NCBI RefSeq assembly: GCF_040581485.1 | Contig: NC_090128.1 | Location: 43,864,931-43,928,930 of the forward strand | DNA length: 64,000 nucleotides | Direction of reading: 5' to 3' | Source of the DNA: Linepithema humile | Taxonomy: Eukaryota > Arthropoda > Insecta > Hymenoptera > Formicidae | Part shown: one piece after another, positions 1-12,085 of the stretch | Numbering within the stretch: the first letter of the stretch is position 1 | Layout of the letters: each line of letters opens with the position of its first letter | The notes under the pieces: generated by a model | Database searches by the model: none | What the model saw: the letters and a program-made list of their open reading frames with translations, nothing else | Told to the model about the DNA's origin: nothing | Made by a program: the position numbers and the translations under genes

Positions 1-3000
1 TATGAGTAATTTACTATAAATTAACAGCGATGAGTTATCTAATACATTAAATTTTGTTACATACAAATTATTGCAATAAAAAAAGAGGTATAAGCTAATA
101 ATGTAGCGTGTAACCATTTCTAACGACTTTAAACTTTTCCACAAATGCTAAAGTTGATTATATGTGAAATGTAAAAAAAATACGTTTACGTGGATAAATA
201 TTTTTCGAGAAGTGAAAACGGAGAACATTGTAAACGAATTCGCTCTGGCGACTTCGCTTCCAAATAAGAAGGAGAGAGAGAGTTTATAGCACTCGAAAGT
301 TTACCGAAGACGGGGTAAGAAGAGCGAGAAGAGAGCGAGTCCAAGTTACTCGGAGGACGGCTGTCCTGAGGATTGGGGAAGCCCTCTAGCGCGATTCTCG
401 GTTGTACGAGGTTATTCTCCGGCGCGTCCCGAGATCTAGGAATAGAACTCCACCCGTTACTTACGGCACCGCCGCTCTTCTCCGCTCTCCCTCGCACACG
501 ACGAGCAGCGGCTAAGGTTTCGTTCACAATCGTTCGTCTGTCATCGCCAACCATGCGCCACGCGCATGTTCTCCATTCACGAAGCTCGTAAGTGGTAAAC
601 ACATCGCATAGCATGGACACCGACTATTGTGTTTTCATTCTTAATTGAATGACTTTTATGGAGAGAGCGTCGGAAACACCAAAAGGTCTTTCAAACTCGG
701 CTAGTAAAAATTTAACTTTAAAAACAGTGGTGGCTTTGTGGTTCAGGCAAACTTAGGTTAATTCCTTAATAGGAGTTTGATGTTTATTGAGGAATTTTGC
801 AAAATTGTGTGTGAATGTGTGTGTGTATGAGTAAATATATAAAATATTGTTATTTCATCAGTATCGATAAAATTATTCTCGATAAAAATTAACAAAAATA
901 TTTTAATTAATGTGACATACTAAAATGCACTTTTACACAAACACTTTCATTGTTCTCACTCGTTCCATATCGATTATACTAATTTTCTCTAAGAAAGTCT
1001 CTTGGCTCGACGATGTCAATTGCGGCTATTTCTGACTATTTTGCACATATACAATTGAATGACACAAGGAACATAGCGAATTAACGAAGAAAGAAGTTAA
1101 GGAGAGAAATAGAAAGCAAATGCGGATCTTGAAACACTTCCCAGCTTGTGAACAACGTGCGCGACTCCGGATCAATGATTTACGAATCAACTTGGCTCTT
1201 TCCGACCCCGATTTCCGTGAGATCCCCAGAGATCCGTTCTATCCAAGATTCGGGCAAGCTCCATTTTTCTGCTTTTTTTTCAAATCACTACTCTCCATCA
1301 ACTCAAACCCAAAAAGCAATTATTAGATTGCCTAGATTTTTGCGAAATAACTTTGCGCGCGCCATGTGTTCTATTCATTTAAATATATGATGCAGTATAA
1401 GTTATATTAAGCTGACACGAAGTGTAATTTCACCCCTTTTTCAAGAAAAATGTTTAATGTATTCTTATCTATAAAATTTATATTTATATCGCAAAAACTT
1501 TTGAGTCGCGGAGAAGTGCTTGTGTAAAAATCTTTTATTCTACATTACGTCTATTGTAAAACTTATTATAAAGAGCTTAAGAATATGATATCTCATATCC
1601 TACCTTCTTTTACAATCTTTTATACAATTGACACAAATTGAATTTAAACGATATTTTCATCGCCATTTATGACAGCATCTTCCTACCATTTATTCCTCTT
1701 TCTACTCTCATTTTATTTTCATTTCAGTAATCAATAGTCTCATTTTTTTAAATTACAGTCAGGAAGACAACAAACTGATGTAATTAACAACGTTCCCGAT
1801 TTCTCAAAAATCTATAGAATACAATTTTTAAAATAAAATAATAAGCAAAAAAAATCGCGCAAAAATCGGAGAGACATATCGGCGAAATCGAATTAAGCGT
1901 CCCGCGAAAATGAACTCTATTCTCCGTGAAAGCAACGGAAGACCCACGGACTAGAATTCGGTCGAATGTGAGTATTACGAGGTGAACGCGAGACGACCGT
2001 GGTTCTCTGTCGTCACAACCTCCTTTTCTGCTTTTCCTCTCCTCCTCTCCCCCACCCTCTCTTGTAAAATTGTCGCCGATGGAGAAATCCGACAAAACGT
2101 CCTTGCGCGAGAAGGAAAAAAAAGAAACATTTTTGTGCTGCCCCGTTATTTGCAAGATCGAGTTTTGTTTGTTGAATATGCAACCTTGCAGTTCGTAAAA
2201 TATATATTTATACTTCACGTTAACACGTTGACCGACGATGACGAATGTCATCGTGGTAAAATTTACTTTGTGACATAACGGCGTGATTTCTTCTACACGT
2301 CAAATATAAGATACAGCGTACAAAGTTCAGTAATATCCTGCTTTTTTATCTAATGTAAAATCAATTTTTAAAAAACGCTCATTTGAATAACATTTAGAGT
2401 TGGACTTGAATAACATTAACAGTTAGAGCATATGCGAGACAACATTTAATTAAGCAAATCGAGATGCATTTGTCGTTTCTGCGTAATCACAGCATCGATC
2501 GCGCCGTAATTGCGTTCCACGACAGCGTGCATTGTACCAGACGATCTCTCTGTCGATCGATCTCTCGGCGCCTGCGGGCGTGCATGAATCACGCTCGCAT
2601 CCAGATGACGATGTTCGTCTTCTCCTCGAGTGTTCCACAATACCGCTCCTCTCCGACAACAAGAGACTTCGTTAAGATACCGGCAGCATAAATTTAATAC
2701 TTAAAAAATTACCATGAAAGATTAATAAATTTCGTGGGTCAACGAATGTTATTAACTTTGTGAAATTCGGCATCGCTCCTTGTCGTGCTCCCACCGCAAA
2801 GTATGCGCGTGATTCAATTTCTAACGGCTCTCTGATTAAACAGTCCGAGAGCGTCATAATTTACGCCGGAATCCAGATGACGCCGAATAACCGCGTTCCG
2901 ACGTGCGGAAAGAAGAAAGACGAACGTGTAACGAAGAAGAATAAGAGAAGCAGCCACCGCAGATGCGCGCGTATTTATATGCGGCTAGTGACGCGCGCGC

Positions 3001-3220
3001 ACACACACGCGAGCACGCTTACGCACGCGACACGCAGGCACAACGCCGACGCGGGGCGCCGGTCGTCTCGCTCGGCGAGGTTCCTGGCGTCAGTCTGTCG
3101 GGCCTCCTGGGTCCCTCCTTGCGCTCCTACGATGCCCATCGAGTCTACGATCCTCCCTCTTCTTTCTCTCTGATCCGTCTTCCGTTCTTGCAGTCTCTAA
3201 CTTTCTCGCTCGCCCTTGTC
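1..3220. other. Intergenic or intronic DNA, no gene recognised
   Basis: I see no recognisable protein domain or RNA gene. GC-richer patches lie around 300-600, 1900-2080, 2480-2660 and 2950-3180, with AT-rich DNA between them. Open frames in these patches occur on both strands, overlap each other and match nothing I know, so they look like chance frames in GC-richer DNA. A TATTTATA motif at about 2972 precedes an alternating CG/CA stretch near 2995-3010, but there is no clear initiator at the expected distance. The sequence at 588 resembles a splice donor (GTAAGT), which on its own is weak evidence. Confidence 0.5.
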
Positions 3221-3264
3221 AGAGAGAGAGAGAGAGAGAAAGAAAGAGAGAGAGAGAGAGAGAG
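3221..3264. repeat. (AG)n microsatellite
   Basis: A simple AG dinucleotide run is interrupted by a few extra A residues. It ends about 20 bases before the left end of the Harbinger element. Confidence 0.95.
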
Positions 3265-3423
3265 TGGGACGCGCTTTTCAATTAAGGTTTGTTTATACAT
3301 ATCGTATCCGTACCGTGTCCGTACCGTACCGGCAAGATTCGATATGAGTATTTACACATATCCGGCTCGCATCCGTGAATATTTTGAAACATCAGTCTTG
3401 AGACATACATCTGAACTGTGAAC

Positions 3424-3766
3424 ATGGCAGAGCTATCGATAAACGAATTAGCGGTAATAGTATTAATTTTAGACGAAGAGAAATCTTTAAAAAAAAAACG
3501 GATTTTATGGGTTCATAAAGCATGGACAAACGAAAAACAAAACAAAAGTGAATTTTTTACATTTTACATATAAAGAATTGGTTGATGATGCAACTAAATT
3601 TTATCAATATTTTAGAATGTCAGAACATGCTTTTAATGTGTTACTCAATTTAATTGATAATAAAATACGAAAACAATATACAAGATGGAGAGAACCGGCT
3701 AGCGAAAACACGTTCCTACATATGTATAAATTTTTGAAGAGAATTGTGTATTTTTTTTTCAAATAA
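3424..3766 (+). pseudogene. HARBI1-like Harbinger nuclease, N-terminal fragment, frameshifted
   Basis: In a complete element this protein is the DDE nuclease that cuts and moves the transposon. A start codon at 3424 opens a frame containing WVHKAW, which resembles the N-terminal WVHP-type motif of insect HARBI1-like proteins. That frame stops at 3573. The continuation is in another frame from about 3548 and reads YKELVDDATKFYQYFRMSE, then NVLLNLID and TRWREPAS, the expected pre-catalytic region. The frame switch lies near a T run at 3552-3557, so a single small indel explains it. The sequence ends after about 110 residues with a stop at 3764-3766. The catalytic Asp/Asp/Glu residues are missing altogether. 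It is a dead fragment. The identification is by recognised motifs, not by a search. Confidence 0.82.
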
Positions 3767-3976
3767 AATAATGTTTAATGAATATAAAAATTTATTTGTA
3801 AAATAATATTTATCATGAGTAAAATTACCTGGTTGGTCAAGTTCTTGAGAAATACTCTGCCACAGTTTTTCTTTATAAATTCCATCAAGATATTTTGGAT
3901 GGGAAAGGTCGTATAATTCGATGTGTTGTTGCACTAATTCTATCAATTTTGTTGAAATAATTCTATCATAATCCAT
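3716..3976 (-). pseudogene. MADF-domain protein fragment of the Harbinger element
   Basis: MADF proteins are Myb/SANT-related DNA-binding factors. Harbinger elements commonly carry one as a second gene whose product helps bring the nuclease to the element ends. The minus-strand frame starts at 3976 with MDYDRII and contains LIELVQQHIELYDLSHPKYL and KEKLWQSISQEL, a clear N-terminal half of a MADF fold. After residues DQPG the DNA reads CCAG|GTAATT on the minus strand, which looks like a splice donor at 3829/3828. The residues beyond it (to 3716) are probably intron translation. The downstream exon is not present before the HARBI1 fragment. The gene faces the nuclease fragment head to tail across a probable deletion. 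Confidence 0.8.
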
Positions 3977-4268
3977 TTCTTTATTTTAAAAGAATGCTCT
4001 CGATATCGCAGATTGATACAAAATGAGACTCAAAAATCTGAATGCTACACTGAAGCCTATTTACATTTGTCAGTACCGACACGTTCAGTGCCGTCCGGTC
4101 CGTGAAAATATCGTCGCCAACGATATCTGCGGTGCCGGTACGGACACGGACGGCACGGATACGGAATAGTGTAAATACTTACATTTAATCATATGGAATC
4201 GAATCTAGCATTCGTGCACGGACGTGTACGGTACGGACACGGTACGGATATGTATAAACGGACCTTTA

Positions 4269-5789
4269 TTATTCGCCGCACCGCACTTTAAATTCTTCGA
4301 ACTAAACTTTAAAAATAAATCCGTGAACTCGACAATAATCTCAATCATGCAAATTACAATGCCGCTGCGACTTTATTTTATTCATTGCTACTTCAATTAT
4401 TACTGTTTCGTTCTATTTACTCGATAAGATTTTATACTTGCAACGACCTATAGTTTTGAATATTTTAAAACATACAAAAACACATTAAGATATTTTTTCG
4501 ATATATTAAAATAGCCAAGATTAATTAGAAAGCTTTTCTTTATTTCACTTTCAGTTCTTGCCGCGCTTTTCTTACGTATACTTTTTCTTCCACGTTTATA
4601 TCATATATGCTACATGAATCTGAATGAATGAAGCTCAAAATTTTTTGCATATTCTGACGAAACTTGGTTCAGAATAATAAGGAAATTTTTCTCTGTCTTT
4701 CATCCCTCCTCTCTTACTGTTGTTATCTTTCGTCGCTCTCACGCATGTCCTCGTCTCGCAGATTGGAAATAACACGAGTGCAATTCTCTTTTACCCTGCG
4801 AAAGTACTGTCGCAAAGGCTCACGTACGCACGATCTCACACAGCTATAGTACACTAGAATTGCGAAGCCCTCCTGGTGCGTCTGCAAAGTGGCTAGTCCG
4901 CGTCCGAGTTACGATATCGCCGTCTGCGGCTGCGGCTGTGCGTGTTGCGCGACCAAGTTAGATTGAAAAGCTTTTTTTTTCCGGGATACCTTACTACATA
5001 CATCTTTTTGCACGAAAATATCTTCCACAGTAATATCAGAAATGTCTCTCAATTTATCCTCCCTTCGAAAGAAAATTTACGCTATTTCGCTATATATATA
5101 TTATTCATACGGTAAAATTTTATTCACTTGAAATCCCACTTGAATTTGCACGCATACGATCATGTTGAAAGTCTGATTAATTACATTTTTACGGGATAAT
5201 TAAATTTTCACTATGCGATTATCTTGATCCGGTCCCTTTCCTCGTGTATATTTCCCTGCAGTTGCGTCCGCTTGTAAACTCATCGACTGGAAATAATACG
5301 CGCCGGCGATCTCCCGCCCTCTCGCACACGCGAGCAACCTCTCCCCTTCCCTTACACACGAATGGATCTCTCACGATCGGCTTTTCGCGTTCGCATGATC
5401 TCACGCAGTGACGCACACGCGCTTTGTCGTGTCTCCCGTTGTATTCACATAATGATTTTCGCATACACGTATAACGCGTGCACCGAGATACACATATATC
5501 GCTGTTTACACTTCGAAAACCAATTTAAGAGCCGTTAATCCCAATGTCAATCTTTCGTCACTGTTCTCGTCATTTATTCGATTTTTTGTGTTTACATACC
5601 GCGTTTTGAGATAATTACGATATAAATAAATCGAATAAATCAAACAATAATTTGGTGCATGTATTATAAGTAAGAAGTTGGCGCTATGTGAATGCAATGT
5701 CAATTCAGGTGATGATATATTGTCACACCGTAATGCATGCGGTATAATTCACGACGGAGCAGCCTTGAGAGAAATAAATAGACGAAACA
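4269..5789. other. Intergenic or intronic DNA, no gene recognised
   Basis: This is mostly AT-rich DNA. A GC-richer stretch at about 4730-4950 and another at 5220-5470 have chance open frames on one or both strands. No domain, RNA gene or transposon end was recognised. Confidence 0.5.
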
Positions 5790-5793
5790 TTAA

Positions 5794-6530
5794 GGCTCCT
5801 GGGTAGTCACCGCAGCCATATTAGATTCGTGACGTCAGAAGCGAGAAATGACACGCCGAGAATTCTTGCGTGCCATTTCTAAATAAAATAATAATTTAAC
5901 AAAGTAACACTCTAGATCGCTTTAAGACACTTGTAAAATTGTCCGAAAACTATGCTTTTTCCTTGACAGGTTATAAACAATCGTTAAATCAACCGTGAAG
6001 CGAAGCCTAATTATGCGAGAAAACACACGGTTGACAGCTGTCTGTATGAGTAGAAAATATTCCTTCTACGTTGGGCTTTCCCTGCTAATCTTAGTTTTCG
6101 GATAATTTTACAGGTTTCATGAACACGTCACATATTACAGCACTAACATTTAACGAATATTAACGAAATGGCACGCAAGAATAAATTGGGTAGTCAACAT
6201 GTCATTTTTTCACGTCTAATAGTTCATCGATTCTCCACCTAAGACGCTGCATGAGAATTTCTGTCATATGGACATGTCGGTAACGGTACTAAGCTATATA
6301 TATTCTGTATTTATCGCGTTTATTTTTTTGTAAACAAATTTTTGAATTATAAATTAGCATTTTGTATGTTATTCAGTAATTTACTTTTATTGTATCAATT
6401 GATTAGGTCAAACTGTTACACTATTTACTTATACAATAAATCGACTAGGTAAATTCGACTAGGTTTTTATTCCTACCACAATTATGTCGCCACTGTCAAC
6501 GCGGAGTTCACGGCTACGGGACCAGGAGCC
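5794..6530. mobile_element. TTAA-flanked non-autonomous element (piggyBac-type target site)
   Basis: TTAA occurs directly outside both ends (5790-5793 and 6531-6534). The ends are inverted copies of GGCTCCTGG followed by looser similarity (GTAG...). A TTAA duplication is the mark of piggyBac-like insertion, though the GGCTCC ends are not the usual CCC start of piggyBac, so the superfamily is uncertain. No coding capacity is seen. Internally, a hairpin at 5844-5880 has arms built from AGAAATGACACGC and its complement. A further copy of the same motif lies at 6165-6180. A second inverted pair is GTAAAATTGTCCGAAAAC near 5937 and its complement near 6095. A TGACGTCA site lies at 5830-5837. Confidence 0.62.
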
Positions 6531-6534
6531 TTAA

Positions 6535-9500
6535 CGCGGCCATGAAATTATCTCGAATTAGAGTAGCGTCGTCGCTCGAGCACGTACGTGTGCTAACATC
6601 AGCGTCGCATGGTCAATCTCGTAACCTCACGTTTGCACATTCCCCCGTCTATCTCCAGTCTCTTCATGCAGCACAAATATACAATACATACATTCGCACA
6701 GATCGGTGTATGCATCAATAGTCAATCTACCAAGCCGCGGTATCATGCCGACCGTGATTCGCCACTGTGACACGTCGCTTATCGCTAGACAGCGATCGAC
6801 CGCCATGTGACAATAGCGTAGGGTCAATCGAGGTAATTGTCGCAGTAGAGCAAGCGTGACATCGCAATGCTCTGCGACGATAAGAGACAAAACCGTAACA
6901 GTAGTAATTTCGTTCTCGTTCGGGGCTTATCAGTTCATAATAAGTTGGAAATTCTGAATTTATTGCGCTCTTGAATTGAAAATCAGAAAACCGTGGAAAA
7001 ATTGCGACACGCCAAAGAATTCTTTGGGATTAGAGATACGGGAGAAGCAGGAAACACTCTGAGAAAGATACAGGAAACATTTGTAAAATAAAAGAATTGG
7101 ACAATAAGTACACATCATTAGAAGCGTACGTATCATTATTAGATAACGCTTGTATTAGCGCACGGTTCGGCGGAGAGATCGAAGAAATGCGGTCGGCCGG
7201 TTTAAATGTCACGGGGAATATCACCGCTCGAGAGGATCGATGAATCAACAACCTGATGCCAGCCGGCTCGTTGGAGGAGAAGAACGATCACGGTGTAAAT
7301 ATCCTACGTGACCCGCAGCCCTTTGCCGTGTCCCGTCGAGATCGCCGTCACCGATGCAGTTTATTATTGCATCACAGCCCGCGCTCAAAAGCGCGATTAG
7401 TTCAACTCGTCCTCGCAAATCGAATTCAAGTTGTTGCAAAAAGTCACAATATACCATCGTCTTCCGGGTATCATACCTTTTACAGAGACCATCGAAAGAC
7501 TGGAACAAGCATCAACAAAGAGCGTCGAGGAGACACCGCTGGCGGTGCAGCCCACTCGTGCCAAATATTCATCTCAATTCTCTTCGCACATTTAGCGCTA
7601 AATGCAACTGTTCGAGTTAATATCGTAATGTGCTAACATTAGATACATAGCAAATGAATTAAACGATTCAAAATTTAACGAAACTGCACTGAAGCTACTT
7701 AAAGCTATCTAATTTGACAATTAATTATAAATTATTTGCCATACTCAATGTCTGAATCTTACTCTTAAAAACAAACATTTCACCCTCCCGTTATCGCGTT
7801 ATTATCGCAAAATGCATTATGTTCAATTCGACTGTATGCATTTTTCCAGCTGTGCATTAATCACGGACGAGGAATGGCGGCATGAATGCACGTCGACCGC
7901 AGAAATAGATCCTCCAAATCGTCATTGGCAAATCGAGCAGCCGATGTAGCCTAATTCAAATTGGACGTGTTTGCACAACGCTGTTCGTTAATTAATTATT
8001 GTTGCCGATCGACGCTCCGAAATTGCGCTAAACGCGCCAATAATTTATCGCCAGTAAAAGAGCGCGTGCATGGTCGTACGCGTGCACCGATCGGTCACGA
8101 GAGCCCGTGCGATCGATTTATTTTCCACGCAGCGCAGGCTAATGAGATCACGTGGGCGTAATTCGTGCCCTCCCTCTCCGTGCGCCGTTGCAACTTTGGC
8201 ATTACGGTTGTGCAATGATAAAGGGCATCGTCGGGTTACAGCCGCGGAGAGATTCGAGCGATCGTTGAATTTCAAATGAATGTGAGATTAAACGAGCCAT
8301 TAGAAAGCCATCACGTTTAATAGCACATATTTGTCGAAGAGTAACGAGGTACCGCGGTATTTATTTAGAGAGCCAAAGCTGGATTCGCTTGGAAGACCGA
8401 ATGAGAAATTTTAGACAACAATCGCAAGTTGATGGAAAATAATGACAATTCGAAAATAAACTTCGCCCGTGAATTTTGTTACACGATAAATCGTGTGCAC
8501 GTTTATAAACGTTCCACGAAAAACGGCCGAAATAAGTGATAGTGATCATCGAAATTGTCTACGAAATATGGCAGATTATTCATTCTACATAAATAATTGT
8601 AGATTGCCGATGCAGTCAATTTTTGCATGATACGCGCAAATACACGCCTGTATCAAAAGTTATCGGAATTAATACATCAATGTGAAAATGTCAAAGAAGA
8701 AAATAGGATTGGAATAAATTTTCTCAGAATAAATAACACTTAACTGGTGCATATGAAGAGAAAATAAACAGCGCACTATCGAGATCGCAGTTCGCAAAAT
8801 AACGCCATCGCGTTTTTTTTTTTTTTTTTTTGCGTTCTCGCGCTATCGGACGTCAAATAAAATCCACAATCTCTCGTCGTTTCTTCTAGAAAACCGTCTA
8901 TCTTATCGAAAATGACTCAACCGATGCTATTGAACAACATCGACTAAGATCTTGATTCCAAGACTGCATCGTGAATGGAAACTATGCGGCGATTCATGAG
9001 TTGACTCGCTTCGTGGAAGTATTATTCCGAGAAATAATTCACGCGGATTCTGCGAATCTCATCTTTGCGCAGTTGGAAACGTGCGACGTATTATCACTAC
9101 ATTCACCATCATATACGTTAGGTGAGGGACCGAGCCTATATTTTAAAGACCTTTCAAAAAATTGCACTGGTTTTAAATAATTAAAAAAATAAAATTACAA
9201 TGGATTTTGGTGACATAAAAAAAATTAAAAAATCGCAATTAATTGCGCTGCAATTAATATCTGTAACAATCTAGAAAAATTGCCAAATGTACATTGGATT
9301 TACAATTGCGCTATGCATGTTTTTTGCAAACAATAATATCGTTGAAACGCAGAATTGCACATTCTACCTATAGTATAATTTTTATGTCTTCATTCTAAAA
9401 GCACCTTAACAAGTACTTTCTCAAGCACGTAAGAGTCACATTAAAAGCAAAGTATTGCGTAAAGAAGTTTTTTCTCTTGACTCTTTGCGTGCATTATTCG

Positions 9501-11375
9501 ATCTAGGGTAAAAAGTTGTCGATGGTAATCGCAATGGATGACAGTAATAGGAAAAACAGCATAAGCGGAGTTCAACAGGTGGATATAGCGTGAGTAAAGC
9601 TGTCATTCGCGGGATTTATTCCGCCTCCTATGTAATAGATAGCGACTACCATCGAGCAGCGGGCGCAGCAATCAGCATGACGTGACCTAAGTAAGCCTAA
9701 CTGACCCAACCTTACGTCGACCTGTTGCAGGCGTTGCATTCGATATCACCTTTCGATACCCGGGCGAGCGATAGATATTCACGCGAATGTCACCGCGAGT
9801 GGAGCACGCGAGTGATTTATAGCGGCGTTTATTGTCAAAGCTTTCGAATAATTATTTCTATATGCTGGCGATTACGTTAATTATTGCTTTGATCGGACAT
9901 GATTGATCGTTAATGTAAACGTAAATGGCAATACCGCAGAGATTAACTTGTTGTCGACATTTCAATGTAACGATGGCTGGAATATTCGCAACACTTTGAC
10001 ATTATATAATAGCGCCAATAATGCCTCATTGGTTAATAACATGTATCGCATACTAGCGATGTTTCACTTCTCCGTCACCGATATCGCTCTTTCGAAAATA
10101 CGTTATCGCGCATAATTGGATGTCACTGCGAGTGATGTAACTATGTTAGCCTTTGCGCGGAATGTTATTCCGCTAAAAAAATCGATTTCTTATTTTTGTG
10201 CGCGATATTGAAACGCAACTTAGATAATTCGCGATGTATATTACGCGACGTCTGGCGCCAGCCTGTCCGCGTTAACATCGCAGACAATCCAAACTCTTCA
10301 GGCTATTATTACACGACAAGTGTAACGTAAAAATGAAGTATCCGCATACAGAGAAGTTAATAAACGTTAAAGTCCGTCTGGCAATGATAAGATTATCGTC
10401 GTGAATTCAATCGTCGTGATTAATTAATCGCTTTGTAACCTTTATACCGTTTATTATTCCTCGAACGCGCTACTCGGGATTTTCATGCCACGCCGCTTCT
10501 GCATATTTCTCCGCGTCTACATCAATACGATCAGTCATGCTTTTTTTTTTTTTATATATATATATAATATCGTCATACAGGTGTCTCCTTGTGGAATTCA
10601 AGCGTTTTGACGTTGTACAAGAATGAAAAGGAGACACCAGGACGAAACGCACTTTGCACAGCGTGATTACGGTTTCCGAATCAACCTCGTGCAGCATCTG
10701 GCGTGTCCTGCTTCCGCGAACAATCAAATCAGAGCGGCGCGACAAACATATGGCGCAATATACGCGTCCACATGGATATATTTGCGCCTGCCAGCAGATT
10801 ATTAATTCCGCGAGCCGATACCGCAGTCTTTCATTCACGAATTGTGCACCTATTGCCCCGCGTTGCACATCATGCACGCACATCGCGCGGTTACATTCAA
10901 TAAAATTTGGACGCGCAGCCTCTTTCGACAGCTGTTGTGCGCTCACTCATACAAGGCGGACCTGAAATAGGCGGCGATATTTTAGGCATCTGTCCGCCTA
11001 TGAATAAAACACGATGAAGTACAAGCCTAGATTCTAGAACGGTCGGTTTCCGAGCCAGAATTTTGTCGGATTTTTTTATTTTGAATCGATTTGGATTGTA
11101 CGCGATGTGTCGTCTTTCGCATACGCACAATGTGATTGAAATATTTGCGTTTAAATCTAATATAAATACGTAAATTAATTTATTATATCTTGTTGTTTGT
11201 TGCGTGTCGATGTGTAGAAAGCGTGAAGAGGCAGTTGCAACGATCGAGAATTCTGCAACGCGCAACGTCGCACGCCTAATTCAAGTCCCTCTTTCTCTTT
11301 CTCTCTCGCCGCAGCGAGCTTGGCGACGCTCATAGGACGCTTCGCGGAAATTTCTTAACGAGCGCGAAACTAGGT
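6535..11375. other. Intergenic or intronic DNA, no gene recognised
   Basis: There are no recognisable genes. GC-richer stretches (about 6540-6900, 7180-7620, 7860-8280, 9500-9800 and 10480-10950) contain overlapping open frames on both strands without any known domain. The rest is AT-rich. A T19 run lies at 8813-8831 and a 12-bp palindrome GCAATTAATTGC near 9236. No tRNA-like A-box and B-box pair was noticed. Confidence 0.45.
8813..8831. repeat. Poly(T) run, 19 bases
   Basis: An uninterrupted T homopolymer in otherwise mixed sequence. No retroposed gene or target duplication was recognised beside it. Confidence 0.9.
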
Positions 11376-11451
11376 ACGTCGTCGGTCCATTCATAAATTC
11401 CAAGTATCACGGCAATTTCGTTTCGCGAGTTTCGCGGCTAGTGGGCACAAC
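11376..11451. repeat. Local duplicate segment, copy 1
   Basis: The core CATTCATAAATTCCAAGTAT, followed by a gapped GGCAA..TTTCG.TTCGC..GTT stretch and CGGCTA, is repeated in direct orientation with changes at 12007-12085, about 630 bases away. The similarity extends weakly a few bases upstream (TACGTCGTCGG against TACATGGCGC). No coding frame is shared, so this is a duplicated non-coding segment or two copies of a dispersed repeat. Confidence 0.6.
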
Positions 11452-12006
11452 TATAATTGGAGTGACTCGTATTAAATTAGCGAGAAACTCGCGCGTACGT
11501 GGGAAGCAGATGAAACGGTGAAGATGACACGCCACCGACGCAGCGCGCGTACCTTGAAATTGTCGCGATCCTCTACGTAAATGTAATTTTATTTGAATTT
11601 ATCGGCAAATGCTTGTGTCATTTCATATTTTTCACAATAATACACGAGTTTCCAACATGAGGATTGATTATTGTAAAGCTTGTAAAGAAATATTTATATT
11701 AACTTAAAATCGTAAGTAAAATTTATTTCCTTACGCAACTTAAATTATTTTGTATTTTTTTAAACTTTCGGCAGAATGCTTACAATAATTATTTTCCTTT
11801 TGACTGATTATATTCGATTTCACTGAATGTCAATGACGGGTGACAATAGGTTCCTTGCTACTCAGACGTACACCCGCAGGGAGAGACTTAACTGCGTCGT
11901 GTTCGACATGCGTGTTCGACATATAGGAAGCGATGCTGAAAATTCCGGAACGTCAATGGACAATGGCGATTACCCGACCAGAGACCTCATTGAGGCGGCA
12001 ACACTA

Positions 12007-12085
12007 TACATGGCGCCTCATTCATGAATTCCAAGTATAACCGCAAATTGGTTTCGCCGGTTACGTTGTCCGGCTACCTACACGT
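12007..12085. repeat. Local duplicate segment, copy 2
   Basis: This is a diverged direct copy of 11376-11451 with core CATTCATGAATTCCAAGTAT. The first 20 bases of the core differ by one base between copies, and later parts need small gaps. Confidence 0.6.

Larger units (their letters stand above)
3285..4265. mobile_element. PIF/Harbinger DNA transposon relic, internally deleted
   Basis: The two ends form imperfect terminal inverted repeats beginning AGGTTTGTTTATACATAT on the left and AGGTCCGTTTATACATAT when the right end is read inwards. Both continue into a shared CCGTACC/GTGTCC-rich motif. The trinucleotide TTA flanks both ends (3282-3284 and 4266-4268), matching the 3-bp TWA target duplication typical of PIF/Harbinger elements. 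The 981-bp body carries fragments of the two proteins such elements usually encode: a HARBI1-like nuclease on the plus strand and a MADF-domain DNA-binding protein on the minus strand. The nuclease catalytic region is absent, so this copy cannot transpose by itself. The CGTACGG-type motifs are repeated in inverted orientation just inside the right end (about 4075-4165). The 3-kb or longer size of complete relatives is family knowledge. Confidence 0.88.

Noticed and set aside
2972..3095. TATTTATA box with an initiator-like TCAGTC as a core promoter
   Set aside because: The two are about 118 bases apart, far more than the roughly 30 bases of a working TATA-initiator pair.
10470..10946. 158-codon minus-strand frame as a gene
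   Set aside because: Three plus-strand frames overlap it, there is no recognisable domain and the composition follows the local GC content.
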